A DNA stretch of 64,000 nucleotides from an uncultured Prevotella sp. (GCA_900543975.1 UQTI01000002.1:13056-77055), one strand, 5' to 3'. Positions 8,010 to 16,879 are shown, counted from the stretch's first letter. The notes: generated by a model not told the origin, from the sequence alone. Program-made: numbers and translations.

Positions 8010-8897
8010 ATGAAAGCATTTGTTTTTCCCGGTCAGGGAGCACAGTTTGTAGGTATGGGTAAAGACCTATACGACAACAATCCCTTGGCAAAAGAACTCT
8101 TTGACAAGGCCGATGAGATTCTCGGCTTTAGCATCACTAACGTGATGTTCAATGGCACAGACGAAGAACTGAAGCAGACAAAGGTCACACAGCCTGCTGT
8201 GTTCCTTCACAGCGTTGCCTCGGCTCTCTGCCTTGGCGACGACTTCAACCCTTCAATGGTTGCCGGCCACTCTCTTGGAGAGTTTTCTGCTCTCGTAGCT
8301 GCTGGCGCCCTGAGCTTTGAGGATGGCTTGAAGCTTGTCAGCGCACGTGCCACGGCCATGCAGAAGGCTTGCGAGGCTGCTCCTGGCACCATGGCTGCTG
8401 TTATCGGTCTGCCCGACGGGACCATTGAGAACATCTGTGCTGAGGTAAGCAAGGACGGCGAGATTGTGGTTGCTGCCAACTATAACTGCCCCGGTCAGCT
8501 GGTTATCAGCGGCACCATGGAAGGTATCAATGCAGCATGTGAAAAGCTGAAGGCTGCCGGTGCAAAGCGTGCCCTGCCTCTGAAGGTTGGCGGTGCGTTC
8601 CACTCTCCTCTCATGCGCCCTGCCAAAGAAGAGTTGCAGAAGGCTATCGAGGCTACCGAGTTTAAGGCTCCACGTTGCCCCGTTTATCAGAACGTGGACG
8701 CAAAGCCCTACACAGACCCTGTTGCCATCAAGGCAAACCTCATCGCACAGCTCACAAGCAGCGTGCGCTGGACAGAGACCGTGAACAACATGATTGCCGA
8801 CGGTGCTGACGACTTCACCGAGTGTGGTCCAGGCAAGGCTCTTCAGGGCATGATTGGCCGCATTGACAAGAATGTGGCTGCTCACGGCATTGCTTAA
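8010..8897 (+). CDS. fabD: Malonyl-CoA:ACP transacylase
   Basis: 295 residues. It starts with FPGQGAQFVGMG; the nucleophilic Ser is in AGHSLGEFSAL, the catalytic His in GGAFHSPLM, and ECGPGKALQGM is near the end. It transfers malonyl from CoA to acyl carrier protein to feed fatty-acid elongation. It is flanked by terminators on both sides and is not in a fab operon here. Confidence 0.97.
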   Translation: MKAFVFPGQGAQFVGMGKDLYDNNPLAKELFDKADEILGFSITNVMFNGTDEELKQTKVTQPAVFLHSVASALCLGDDFNPSMVAGHSLGEFSALVAAGALSFEDGLKLVSARATAMQKACEAAPGTMAAVIGLPDGTIENICAEVSKDGEIVVAANYNCPGQLVISGTMEGINAACEKLKAAGAKRALPLKVGGAFHSPLMRPAKEELQKAIEATEFKAPRCPVYQNVDAKPYTDPVAIKANLIAQLTSSVRWTETVNNMIADGADDFTECGPGKALQGMIGRIDKNVAAHGIA

Positions 8898-8943
8898 GAC
8901 CGTAGCCGCTCTAACACCCCAGCATTTGACAGACTCTGAATAA

Positions 8944-8990
8944 AAACAATCCCTATTGCGCAGAGCATGTGTGATAGGGATTGTTTCGTT
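8944..8990 (+). terminator. Rho-independent terminator after fabD
   Basis: A 12-bp perfect stem AAACAATCCCTA (8944-8955) / TAGGGATTGTTT (8975-8986), then CGTTT. Confidence 0.8.
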
Positions 8991-9018
8991 TACTGCATTT
9001 TTTCTACAGCAGACTTCT

Positions 9019-11166
9019 ATGGCTAATAAAATAATAATTTACCAGATTTTTACCCGACTTTTTGGAAATACCAACTTTACCCGCACCTTTAACGGCTCTC
9101 TGAAAGAGAACGGTAGCGGCAAGATGAACTTTTTTGATGACGATGTGTTGCGCCGCATACGCACGATGGGCGTTAGCCATGTGTGGTTCACAGGCGTGCT
9201 GCGCCACGCATCTGCCACCGACTATTCTTCGTATGGCATACCTCGTCAGCACCCTGCCGTTGTGAAAGGAAAGGCGGGATCACCCTACGCCATCTGCGAC
9301 TATTATGACATCGACCCCGATCTCGCCGAGGATGTGCCTGGACGAATGCGAGAGTTTGAAGAGCTGTTGGCTCGCACACATAAGGCTGGCATGAAGGTTG
9401 TCATCGATTTTGTGCCTAACCATGTGGCACGACAATATCATTCAATAGCTAAACCCGAAGGAGTGGACGATCTTGGCGCAAACGATAATGTCGACATGCA
9501 TTTCTCGGCGTCAAACAATTTCTATTATTGTCCGGGACAACGCTTCGCACCTACTTTCGATATAAAGGCAGACGAGAAAGAGGCCTATTGTGAATATCCG
9601 GCCAAAGCCACAGGCAATGACCGTTTCGATGCTCATCCCGACCGCAACGACTGGTATGAGACGGTAAAGCTCAACTATGGTGTCGACTATTGCGACCTCG
9701 GCGGTCGTTCTGAACATTTCTCGCCTGTGCCCGACACATGGAAGAAGATGACCGACATTCTGCTCTTCTGGGCTGCAAAGGGTGTCGATGCTTTCAGATG
9801 TGACATGGCAGAGATGGTGCCATACGCATTTTGGAGCTATGCCACAACAGAGGTGAAGAGACAATATCAAAATGTCCTGTTCATTGGAGAGGTCTATAAC
9901 CCATCGTTGTATCGCACTTACATTGGCGCTGGCTTCGACTATCTCTACGACAAGGTGGGCATGTATGACACCATGCGCAACGTCATGTGTGCAGGATGGC
10001 CGACGACAACCATCACCAACGCTTGGCAGAGCGTGGACGACATCAACGACCACATGCTCTATTTTCTTGAGAACCACGACGAGCAACGCATAGCAAGCGA
10101 TTTCTTTGCTGCAGATGCACGCAAGGGAGTGGCTCCCATGCTTTGTCTGGCTCTCATGCGCAACAACCCGTTGATGGTTTATGCAGGACAAGAATATGGC
10201 GAGCGTGGTATGGACACAGAGGGCTTCAGCGGGCGCGACGGACGAACAACCATCTTCGACTATTGGAACGTCGACTCGCTCTATCATGCCTTCGTGAACA
10301 AGGACATGCTCACAGCCGAGGAGAAAACTCTGCATTCCGATTATCAAGCCATCATGCGCCTTGCTTCGGAGGAAAAGGCTGTGACGAGCGGTCTCTCGTT
10401 TGACCTCATGTATGTGAACCGGCAAATAGCCGACCGCATCTACGCCTTTATGAGAAAGAGCGGCGATGAGGTGCTGCTTGTTGTTGCCAATTTTGGTGCT
10501 GCGGATGCCGATTGTGACGTGTGCATTCCTGCTCATGCCACCAACTATCTGCAACTTCCCACAGCCGTTTATAAGGCTGTTGACCTGCTCTCGGGCGACG
10601 AGAAGGATGTGTGCATAGAGTCTGGATGCAGCGTGGCTTTGAATGTGCCTGCCTATGGAGGACGAGTGTATAAATTTAAAACATCACAAAAGAGTATGAA
10701 CAGCGACGAGTTTATTATGAATGAGCACAACAAAGACGAGTTTCCGCCGGCCCATACGGCAGAACATCTGCTCAACCAGACCATGATTCGTATGTTCGGA
10801 TGCGGACGCTCCAACAACGCTCACATTGAACGCAAGAAAAGCAAAATGAGCTATGTGCTCGATCATAAGCCCACGCGCAAGGAAGAAAAGGAGATAGAGA
10901 GCCGCATGAACGAGCTTATCGCCGATGACCTGCCCGTCACTTATGAGTTTGTCGATAAGGACAATCTGCCACAAGGCATAAGCGTCGACAAATTGCCTGG
11001 CGATGTGTCGCAGAAGGTGCGTCTTGTTCGAATTGGCGATTATGACGTGTGTCCATGCATCGGCAAGCATGTGCGCTCAACGGCGCAGATCGGACGCTTC
11101 GAACTGCTCGGAACCAACTGGGATGAGGCTTCTCACACGTTCCGTGTGCGCTTTAAGATAGTGTAA
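9019..11166 (+). CDS. GH13 alpha-amylase-family enzyme fused to AlaX-type tRNA-editing domain
   Basis: 715 residues in one uninterrupted frame. Residues 1-555 are a GH13 TIM barrel: region I IDFVPNH (D130), nucleophile D262 in DAFRCDMAE, acid/base E291 in FIGEVY, and D354 in ENHDEQR, so all three catalytic acids are present; a beta-sandwich domain follows. From about residue 567 a second domain matches the AlaX/AlaRS editing (SAD) fold: HTAEHLL gives the HxxxH zinc pair (H579, H583) and CIGKH the CxxxH pair (C680, H684). GH13 enzymes act on alpha-glucans; AlaX hydrolyses Ser- or Gly-mischarged tRNA-Ala. No signal peptide, so it is cytoplasmic. I chose the ATG at 9019 because the frame upstream overlaps the terminator. 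The joining of these two activities is unexpected. Confidence 0.85.
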   Translation: MANKIIIYQIFTRLFGNTNFTRTFNGSLKENGSGKMNFFDDDVLRRIRTMGVSHVWFTGVLRHASATDYSSYGIPRQHPAVVKGKAGSPYAICDYYDIDPDLAEDVPGRMREFEELLARTHKAGMKVVIDFVPNHVARQYHSIAKPEGVDDLGANDNVDMHFSASNNFYYCPGQRFAPTFDIKADEKEAYCEYPAKATGNDRFDAHPDRNDWYETVKLNYGVDYCDLGGRSEHFSPVPDTWKKMTDILLFWAAKGVDAFRCDMAEMVPYAFWSYATTEVKRQYQNVLFIGEVYNPSLYRTYIGAGFDYLYDKVGMYDTMRNVMCAGWPTTTITNAWQSVDDINDHMLYFLENHDEQRIASDFFAADARKGVAPMLCLALMRNNPLMVYAGQEYGERGMDTEGFSGRDGRTTIFDYWNVDSLYHAFVNKDMLTAEEKTLHSDYQAIMRLASEEKAVTSGLSFDLMYVNRQIADRIYAFMRKSGDEVLLVVANFGAADADCDVCIPAHATNYLQLPTAVYKAVDLLSGDEKDVCIESGCSVALNVPAYGGRVYKFKTSQKSMNSDEFIMNEHNKDEFPPAHTAEHLLNQTMIRMFGCGRSNNAHIERKKSKMSYVLDHKPTRKEEKEIESRMNELIADDLPVTYEFVDKDNLPQGISVDKLPGDVSQKVRLVRIGDYDVCPCIGKHVRSTAQIGRFELLGTNWDEASHTFRVRFKIV

Positions 11167-11183
11167 AAAACTAAAACCTTAAC

Positions 11184-11271
11184 GGCAGACCCTAAAGGAT
11201 AATCTCTCTAAAAAGGATAATCTCTCTAAAATGATGATCTCTCTATGAGAAAGGTGTTTTTAGGGTTTGCC
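11184..11271 (+). terminator. Terminator-like hairpin with tandem repeats in its loop
   Basis: GGCAGACCCTAAA (11184-11196) pairs with TTTAGGGTTTGCC (11259-11271) with one wobble. Between the arms lie about three copies of a 17-18 bp unit, AAAGGATAATCTCTCTA, at 11194, 11211 and, more diverged, 11229. Confidence 0.55.
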
Positions 11272-11365
11272 ATTAAAACTGTTTGCACAAAACCGCGTTT
11301 TCTTTGTCAATATGCAAACTGTTTTTTGAAAATAGCAAATTTTTTCTTTCCTTTGCAACCGTAAA

Positions 11366-12454
11366 ATGTCAAAAGTGCAGCAAAAGGATAATGTTCCTAT
11401 ACTTACAATCACGGGTTCCGATGGAACGGGTGGATCAGGAGTGCAGGCCGACATCAAGACAGTATCGGCTTTGGGAGGTTATGCCGTCACGGCCATAACA
11501 TCGATAACCGTTCAGAACACTCTCGGCATTCAGGAGTTTTATGACCTTCCTGCCGACACCGTGACAGGTCAGGTAGAGGCAATCGTAAACGATGTGCAGC
11601 CAAAGGTTGTGAAGATAGGCATGATAAGACGCTCTGATGTCATGGTGGCTGTGGCTAAGGCCATTGAGCGCTATAAGCCCGACGTGGTGATTTATGACCC
11701 CGTGGTTGTGTCAAGCAAGGGCGATGTGCTCATGTCGCTCGACCTGTTAGGGGCCATGCGACAATGGCTGTTGCCGTTGTGCACGCTCGTGGTACTGAAG
11801 AAGTCGGACGCTGAGCACATTCTCGGTCGGAAGATAGGTTCTTCCTCTGCTGGCGATTTGTTGAAGCTTGGTTGTGGCAACGTGCTCATGCATTGTGGCA
11901 ACATCATGGCCAGCTCCAACACCGATGTGCTTATCACGGGCGACGGCGATGATCCGACGTTTATAACCAACCTGTGCAGCGAGATTCCTGGGCTCGACAA
12001 CCACGGCATGAGCGGCAACCTCTCGGCAGCCATAGCTGTGTTCTGTGCCAAGGGTCAACCGCTGGATGAGGCTGTGCGCAACGCTTCGGTGTGGATGGCT
12101 AACCTCTTTGCAGAGAACAGACCGCTGACGGGTCGTGGCAACGAGCTGTTAAACGAGTTTGTGAACGAAATAGCTGAACATTTTGCCTCGCACAACGATG
12201 TGAGGTTTTATGCCGACCGCTTGAACGTGAGCAGCACATACCTCGCTCAGGTCACGAAACGCATTGCAGGCAAGGCACCGAAAGTGATTATTGACGAGTA
12301 TGTGGCATCTGAAGCCCAGTCGATGCTGGTGTCGTCAACAAAAACGGTTCAGGAGATCGCTTATGCGTTGGGATTTTCATCGCAAGCCCATTTCACCAAG
12401 TTCTTCAGAAAGGCTGTGGGCTGCACGCCAAGCGAGTATAGGCGCACAAGATGA
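11366..12454 (+). CDS. ThiD-like kinase domain fused to AraC-type DNA-binding domain
   Basis: 362 residues. Residues 1-260 follow the HMP/pyridoxine kinase (ThiD) fold: ITGSDGTGGSGVQADIKT at the start and YDPVVVSSKGD in the middle. The usual anion-hole/catalytic motif GTGC is replaced: HGMSGNLS (213-220) stands where HGTGCTLS is expected, so the catalytic Cys is absent. Residues about 265-362 are an AraC family helix-turn-helix ending VQEIAYALGFSSQAHFTKFFRKAVGCTPSEYRR. Directly downstream lie pdxS and pdxT. I infer a vitamin B6-pathway regulator that senses a pyridoxal or pyrimidine ligand through the former kinase domain; residual kinase activity is possible. Confidence 0.85.
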   Translation: MSKVQQKDNVPILTITGSDGTGGSGVQADIKTVSALGGYAVTAITSITVQNTLGIQEFYDLPADTVTGQVEAIVNDVQPKVVKIGMIRRSDVMVAVAKAIERYKPDVVIYDPVVVSSKGDVLMSLDLLGAMRQWLLPLCTLVVLKKSDAEHILGRKIGSSSAGDLLKLGCGNVLMHCGNIMASSNTDVLITGDGDDPTFITNLCSEIPGLDNHGMSGNLSAAIAVFCAKGQPLDEAVRNASVWMANLFAENRPLTGRGNELLNEFVNEIAEHFASHNDVRFYADRLNVSSTYLAQVTKRIAGKAPKVIIDEYVASEAQSMLVSSTKTVQEIAYALGFSSQAHFTKFFRKAVGCTPSEYRRTR

Positions 12455-12537
12455 CGCTCAGCGTTACTGTTCCTTCTCTTGTTACACATGGCATGAACAT
12501 ACGGAAAACAATGTAACACAAAGAAAAAATAAAGCAA

Positions 12538-13413
12538 ATGAACAAAGAAAGACAAACTCTCAACCGCAACCTTGCACAGATGCTTAAGGGCGGTGTTATC
12601 ATGGATGTAACAACCCCTGAACAGGCTAAGATTGCTGAGGCTGCAGGTGCTTGTGCCGTTATGGCTCTTGAGCGCATTCCTGCCGACATTCGTGCTGTTG
12701 GTGGCGTATCGCGCATGAGCGACCCGAAGATGATCAAGGGCATCCAGGAGGCCGTCTCTATCCCTGTCATGGCAAAGTGTCGTATCGGACATTTTGCAGA
12801 GGCTCAAATTCTGCAGGCTATCGAGATCGATTATATTGACGAGAGCGAGGTGCTCTCACCTGCCGATGATGTTTACCACATTGACAAAAACCAGTTTGAC
12901 GTGCCCTTCGTCTGCGGCGCAAAGAACCTTGGCGAGGCTCTGCGTCGAATAGCAGAAGGTGCCACTATGATCCGCACCAAGGGAGAGCCGGGAACGGGCG
13001 ACGTGGTTCAGGCTGTGCGCCACATGCGCATGATGCAGAGCGAGATCCGTCGTCTCACATCTATGGCAACAGACGAGCTTTATGAGGCAGCAAAGCAGCT
13101 ACAGGTGCCTTACGAGCTCGTGCAGTATGTTCATGACAACGGCAAGCTGCCTGTTGTCAATTTTGCTGCTGGCGGTGTAGCAACACCTGCCGATGCTGCT
13201 CTCATGATGCAGCTGGGTGCAGAGGGTGTGTTCGTCGGTTCAGGCATCTTCAAGAGCGGCAACCCTGCCAAGCGTGCAGCTGCCATCGTGAAGGCTGTGA
13301 CCAACTATAACGACGCCAAGATGTTGGCTGAGCTTTCAGAGGATCTGGGCGAGGCCATGGTAGGCATCAATGAGCACGAGATAGAGCTGCTCATGGCTGA
13401 GCGTGGCAAGTAA
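12538..13413 (+). CDS. pdxS: Pyridoxal 5'-phosphate synthase, synthase subunit
   Basis: 291-residue TIM barrel, highly conserved: GGVIMDVTTPEQAKIAEAAGACAVMALERIPADIR contains the lysine-free opening strand region, followed by GGVSRMSDPKMIKGI and the later ARE of FVGSGIFKSGNPAKRA phosphate binding. It forms PLP from ribose 5-phosphate, glyceraldehyde 3-phosphate and ammonia. It follows the ThiD-AraC gene by 83 bp and precedes pdxT by 60 bp. Confidence 0.97.
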   Translation: MNKERQTLNRNLAQMLKGGVIMDVTTPEQAKIAEAAGACAVMALERIPADIRAVGGVSRMSDPKMIKGIQEAVSIPVMAKCRIGHFAEAQILQAIEIDYIDESEVLSPADDVYHIDKNQFDVPFVCGAKNLGEALRRIAEGATMIRTKGEPGTGDVVQAVRHMRMMQSEIRRLTSMATDELYEAAKQLQVPYELVQYVHDNGKLPVVNFAAGGVATPADAALMMQLGAEGVFVGSGIFKSGNPAKRAAAIVKAVTNYNDAKMLAELSEDLGEAMVGINEHEIELLMAERGK

Positions 13414-13473
13414 GCCGTTTTATCAAGCTTATAAAGCATTGTCTTTAGGCAAAAAGCAAAACATCAAAGAAAA

Positions 13474-14043
13474 ATGAAGATTGCAGTATTGGCTTTGCAG
13501 GGAGCTTTTATCGAGCATGAACGCATGCTCGAGAAGCTTGGTGCAGAGTGTTTCGAGGTGCGTCAGTTGGCCGACTGGCAGCAACCCAAAGATGCGTTGG
13601 TCATTCCTGGTGGAGAGAGCACCACACAGCTAAAGCTCCTCAAGGACCTTGCGCTGCTTGAGCCCGTGCGCGAATATATAGAGCACGGCGGTGCGGTGTT
13701 TGGCACCTGTGCCGGTCTCATCCTGCTCTCAAAACATGTGCAAGGGGAGGAGTTTGACCGCATCTCCACCATGGACACCGAGGTGTGTCGTAACGCTTAT
13801 GGCCGTCAGCTTGGCAGCTTTTATGCAGAGGCAGAGATGAATGGTGTGGGTGTTGTGCCCATGACTTTTATCCGAGCACCTTACATAAAAAGTGTTGAGT
13901 CTCCAGCCGAGGCTCTTGCCGTTGTCGATGGTCACATCGTGGCAGCACGGCAGGGTCGACAGCTCGTCACGGCTTTTCACCCTGAGCTTAACGAAGACAC
14001 ACGCGTGCATGAATATTTCCTTAGGGAGATTGTCGGAAAATAA
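13474..14043 (+). CDS. pdxT: Pyridoxal 5'-phosphate synthase, glutaminase subunit
   Basis: 189 residues, class I glutaminase. ALQGAFIEHERML at the N-terminus, VIPGGESTT, the nucleophile Cys in GTCAGLILL, and the His/Glu pair in AFHPELNED. It supplies ammonia to PdxS. A terminator follows at 14061. Confidence 0.97.
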   Translation: MKIAVLALQGAFIEHERMLEKLGAECFEVRQLADWQQPKDALVIPGGESTTQLKLLKDLALLEPVREYIEHGGAVFGTCAGLILLSKHVQGEEFDRISTMDTEVCRNAYGRQLGSFYAEAEMNGVGVVPMTFIRAPYIKSVESPAEALAVVDGHIVAARQGRQLVTAFHPELNEDTRVHEYFLREIVGK

Positions 14044-14060
14044 ACCAACTTAAATAGATA

Positions 14061-14103
14061 AAAGGCAATGTCGGATAGAAAATCTTTGATATTGCCTTTT
14101 TTT
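14061..14103 (+). terminator. Rho-independent terminator after pdxT
   Basis: AAAGGCAATGTC (14061-14072) pairs with GATATTGCCTTT, followed by a run of T. Confidence 0.8.
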
Positions 14104-14456
14104 CTTCGTCATTACCTTTTTTCTCTGTCTCCGTTATTCCCTTTTTTCTGTTTTCGTCATAGCGCAACCAATTATCAGGTTATTCAAAATGCAGAAGTTA
14201 ATAATCAAAAAAAACAAAAAATAAAGTTTTCGCACAAAGAGATAAATGTTATATGGGATGGTTCTTTATTTTAATATTTCATCTAATCTGTAATGAAAAC
14301 GGAGAAATGTTGAACTTTTATTCTGGCAAATTGGTTGACATGCCTCGCAAGTGATACAGTTATTCAACAGAGTATGGGGATAAGGTGAAAATCATTCAAC
14401 CAATCTCAGGCTTACAGTACAAATCCATTCAACTTTTCTAGGGTAGTACAGTTGCG

Positions 14457-14544
14457 ATTCGTAAGTGACGTGTTAACGCTTCCTAAGTGACGAGTTTACG
14501 CTTCCTAAGTGACGTGTTTGCGCTTCGTAAGTGACGTGTTAAAA
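14457..14544. repeat. Four tandem 22-bp repeats
   Basis: Units start at 14457, 14479, 14501 and 14523 with consensus CTTC(G/C)TAAGTGACGTGTTTACG. All four keep TAAGTGACG(T/A)GTT. They sit in the pdxT-RNase G spacer, and no coding frame explains them. Confidence 0.85.
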
Positions 14545-14606
14545 AACGCATACGATGGTGTTTCCCTCTTTTTGTCTCATTTTATTGCACCTTCTTTCCC
14601 TTCCAT

Positions 14607-14652
14607 AAAAAAAAAGGCAATGCCCAAGATTATCCATCTGGCATTGCCCTTT
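14607..14652 (-). terminator. Rho-independent terminator of the RNase G gene
   Basis: AAGGCAATGCC (14614-14624) and GGCATTGCC (14640-14648) form the stem; on the minus strand it is followed by ten T residues. Confidence 0.8.
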
Positions 14653-14711
14653 CTTGTATTCGCTTTTCTTGAAAAACGTTGTTTTCTTAAAACCTTTTTC
14701 CTTTACTTTTC

Positions 14712-16286
14712 TTATTTCGTCTCAATCTCTTCCTTCATGTCTATGAACTGCTTCTTGCTGTCATAGAACTCATACTGCAAGAACGAAAGTTTTTGAGATG
14801 AGAGGATGTGAACGCCGAAACCATATTTGAGCTTCCATTTCAGCTTGAGCGAGAACAGACCCTTGTTGATGAACGCGGCAACGTAAGGATGGACATAAAG
14901 ATAGAATGTCTTTATTCCAATCTTGTTTACCAGCTGGTCAATCTTGCTTTCGAGCTGCTCCGTGAAGAGAATGCTTGACTTAATCTTGCCTGTTCCAAAG
15001 CATGAAGGACAGGTCTCCTCAACATTAACGTCCATGGCAGGGCGCACACGCTGGCGTGTAATCTGCATCAGTCCAAACTTGCTCAGAGGCAAGATGTTGT
15101 GGCGTGCGCGGTCCTTCTGCATGTTCTTGCACATGCGCTCGTAGAGCATCTGCCGGTCCTCGGCGAGGTTCATGTCTATAAAGTCGACAACGATGATGCC
15201 ACCCATGTCGCGTAGGCGGAGCTGGCGTGCAAGCTCGTCGGCGGCTCCCAAGTTCACGTCAAGGGCGTTGGCTTCCTGTCCGTTGTCAGAGTGGGAGCGG
15301 TTCCCGCTGTTCACATCGACAACATGCAGGGCTTCTGTGTGCTCTATTATAAGATAAGCGCCATGTTTGTAATTGACGGTTTTTCCGAAGCTCGACTTTA
15401 TCTGCTTTGTGACGTTGAAATTGTCGAAGATTGGCACCTTGCCTGTGTACAGTTTCACGATGTCGGCTTTGTCGGGCGCAATCATCGTTACATAGTGTTT
15501 CACCTCGTTGTAGATAGACTCGTCGTTTACATAGATGTTCTCGTAAGTGGGGTTGAACAAGTCTCTTATCAAGGCTACTGCTCGTCCTGTTTCCTCAAAG
15601 ATAAGTTGTGGGCGCTGTTGTGTTTTCTGGACCTTTGTGAGTGCTTCTTCCCAACGCTTGTTGAGAATTTTCATCTCCATGTCCAGTTCGGCAACTCTCT
15701 TGCCTTCAGCCACGGTGCGCACAATGACGCCGCAGTTTTTAGGCTTTATGCTGTTTATGAGTTGCTTAAGGCGTGCTCTCTCTTCGCCGCTCTTAATTTT
15801 GCTTGACACCGACACCTTGTCGCCGAAAGGCATGAGGACAAGGTAGCGTCCTGCGAAACTTATCTCTCCTGTAAGGCGTGGACCCTTGGTAGAAATCGGT
15901 TCTTTCACGATCTGTACCAACACCTCCTGACCCACCTTCAGGGTATTCTGTACGCTGCCGTCTTTCTTGAGGTCTGGCAGCTTGGTTGCTTTAGCAAATG
16001 GAAACAGTTTTCTTCTGTCGCTCTCAACCTGCTTGAGATATTTCTCAAACGAGTTGAACTGGGTTCCCAAGTCAAGATAATGGAGAAAGGCGTCACGCTC
16101 ATAGCCCACATCCACAAAACAGGCATTGAGACCCGGCATGAGCTTCTTTACCTTTGCTATGTAAATGTTGCCAACAGAGTAGGACACGGCACGCGGCTCA
16201 TACTGGTATTCTACCAACCGTTTGTCTTCGAGCAGCGCGATGGCCACGTCTTTCTGTTGGACGTCTATAACGACTTCGCTTGTCAT
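14712..16286 (-). CDS. rng: Ribonuclease G/E family protein
   Basis: 524 residues. An S1 domain near the N-terminus (NIYIAKVKKLMPGLNACFVDVGYERDAFLHYLD) is followed by the RNase E/G catalytic core with VDVNSGNRS, the metal-binding DFIDM and the zinc-link CPSCFGTGK. It processes rRNA and turns over mRNA. The length fits RNase G, without the long degradosome scaffold of E. coli RNase E. Upstream are the small COX24-like gene and HU. Confidence 0.93.
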   Translation of the reverse strand: MTSEVVIDVQQKDVAIALLEDKRLVEYQYEPRAVSYSVGNIYIAKVKKLMPGLNACFVDVGYERDAFLHYLDLGTQFNSFEKYLKQVESDRRKLFPFAKATKLPDLKKDGSVQNTLKVGQEVLVQIVKEPISTKGPRLTGEISFAGRYLVLMPFGDKVSVSSKIKSGEERARLKQLINSIKPKNCGVIVRTVAEGKRVAELDMEMKILNKRWEEALTKVQKTQQRPQLIFEETGRAVALIRDLFNPTYENIYVNDESIYNEVKHYVTMIAPDKADIVKLYTGKVPIFDNFNVTKQIKSSFGKTVNYKHGAYLIIEHTEALHVVDVNSGNRSHSDNGQEANALDVNLGAADELARQLRLRDMGGIIVVDFIDMNLAEDRQMLYERMCKNMQKDRARHNILPLSKFGLMQITRQRVRPAMDVNVEETCPSCFGTGKIKSSILFTEQLESKIDQLVNKIGIKTFYLYVHPYVAAFINKGLFSLKLKWKLKYGFGVHILSSQKLSFLQYEFYDSKKQFIDMKEEIETK

Positions 16287-16320
16287 TTCTCTTTTTTCCT
16301 TTTAATGTTAAAAACAAAAA

Positions 16321-16363
16321 AGGGCGTGTCAAAGGACCCTCAGTGGATACATTGACGCGCCCC
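16321..16363 (-). terminator. Terminator after the COX24-like small gene
   Basis: GGGCGTGTCAA (16322-16332) pairs with TTGACGCGCCC (16352-16362) with one wobble or mismatch. On the minus strand a T6 run follows, so it ends transcripts from the small gene before RNase G. Confidence 0.75.
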
Positions 16364-16411
16364 ATAACAGAACTTCAATACTGAAGCCAAGTAATTATTT
16401 CCCTTAGGGGT

Positions 16412-16501
16412 TTACTTGCTCTTATGTCTGTTTTTTCTTAATCTTTTTTTACGCTTGTGCGTAGCCATCTTGTGTCCCTTTTTTTTCTTTCCGTTTGGCA
16501 T
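16412..16501 (-). CDS. AURKAIP1/COX24-domain-like small basic protein (29 aa)
   Basis: A 29-residue, strongly basic protein. It begins MPNGKKKKGHKMATHKRKKR and continues with an LRKNRHKSK end, 18 of 29 residues being Lys, Arg or His. This matches small Bacteroidetes proteins annotated with the COX24/AURKAIP1 (mitochondrial mS38) C-terminal domain, thought to sit on the small ribosomal subunit. The role here is by analogy. The neighbours HU and RNase G fit a nucleic-acid context. Confidence 0.85.
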   Translation of the reverse strand: MPNGKKKKGHKMATHKRKKRLRKNRHKSK

Positions 16502-16594
16502 AGCTTTAATTTATTAAAATGATTATTATGTGTTATGATGTTTTGTTCCTGTGAAACTTGATTCACTGAAATCAAATTGTATGTGCAGTTTTTT

Positions 16595-16879
16595 TTATTT
16601 GCCTTCCTTCATCTGGTCAACGAAGCATTTTGCTGGCTTAAAGCTTGGCAAGTCGTGAGCCTCGATAATCATTGTGGTCTTCTGAAGGATGTTGCGTGCT
16701 GTCTTTGCTGCTCTGTGCTTGATGACGAAGCTTCCGAAACCTCTCAGATAGACGTTCTCCTTATCCTCGAGAAGACTGCTCTTGATCGATTCCATGAAAC
16801 TCTCAACAACTACAGCCACGTCCTTTTTCTGGAGACCAGTGTTCATGGCTATCTTGTTAATTATATCTGCCTTAGTCAT
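16595..16879 (-). CDS. HU/IHF-family DNA-binding protein
   Basis: 94 residues. MTKADIINKIAMNTGL opening, the beta-hairpin entry VYLRGFGSFVIKHRAAKTARN and the closing FKPAKCFVDQMK match HU. It is a dimeric nucleoid protein that bends DNA. The arm is HU-like with ...TARNILQKTTM in place of the common GRNPxTG, so the tip differs from E. coli HU. A -7 box lies about 50 bp upstream. Confidence 0.93.
   Translation of the reverse strand: MTKADIINKIAMNTGLQKKDVAVVVESFMESIKSSLLEDKENVYLRGFGSFVIKHRAAKTARNILQKTTMIIEAHDLPSFKPAKCFVDQMKEGK

Larger units (their letters stand above)
14044..14711. other. Gene-free region between pdxT and the RNase G gene
   Basis: 668 bp with no credible gene. It contains the pdxT terminator (14061-14103), an AT-rich stretch, several TTCAAC words (14355-14430), an array of four 22-bp repeats (14457-14544) and the RNase G terminator (14607-14652). 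Confidence 0.6.

Noticed and set aside
9511..10554. A 347-codon minus-strand open frame inside the amylase gene
   Set aside because: Shadow of the GH13 frame, whose catalytic motifs are all in order.
14457..14544. CRISPR array
   Set aside because: Units are contiguous 22-mers without unique spacers, and no cas genes are near.
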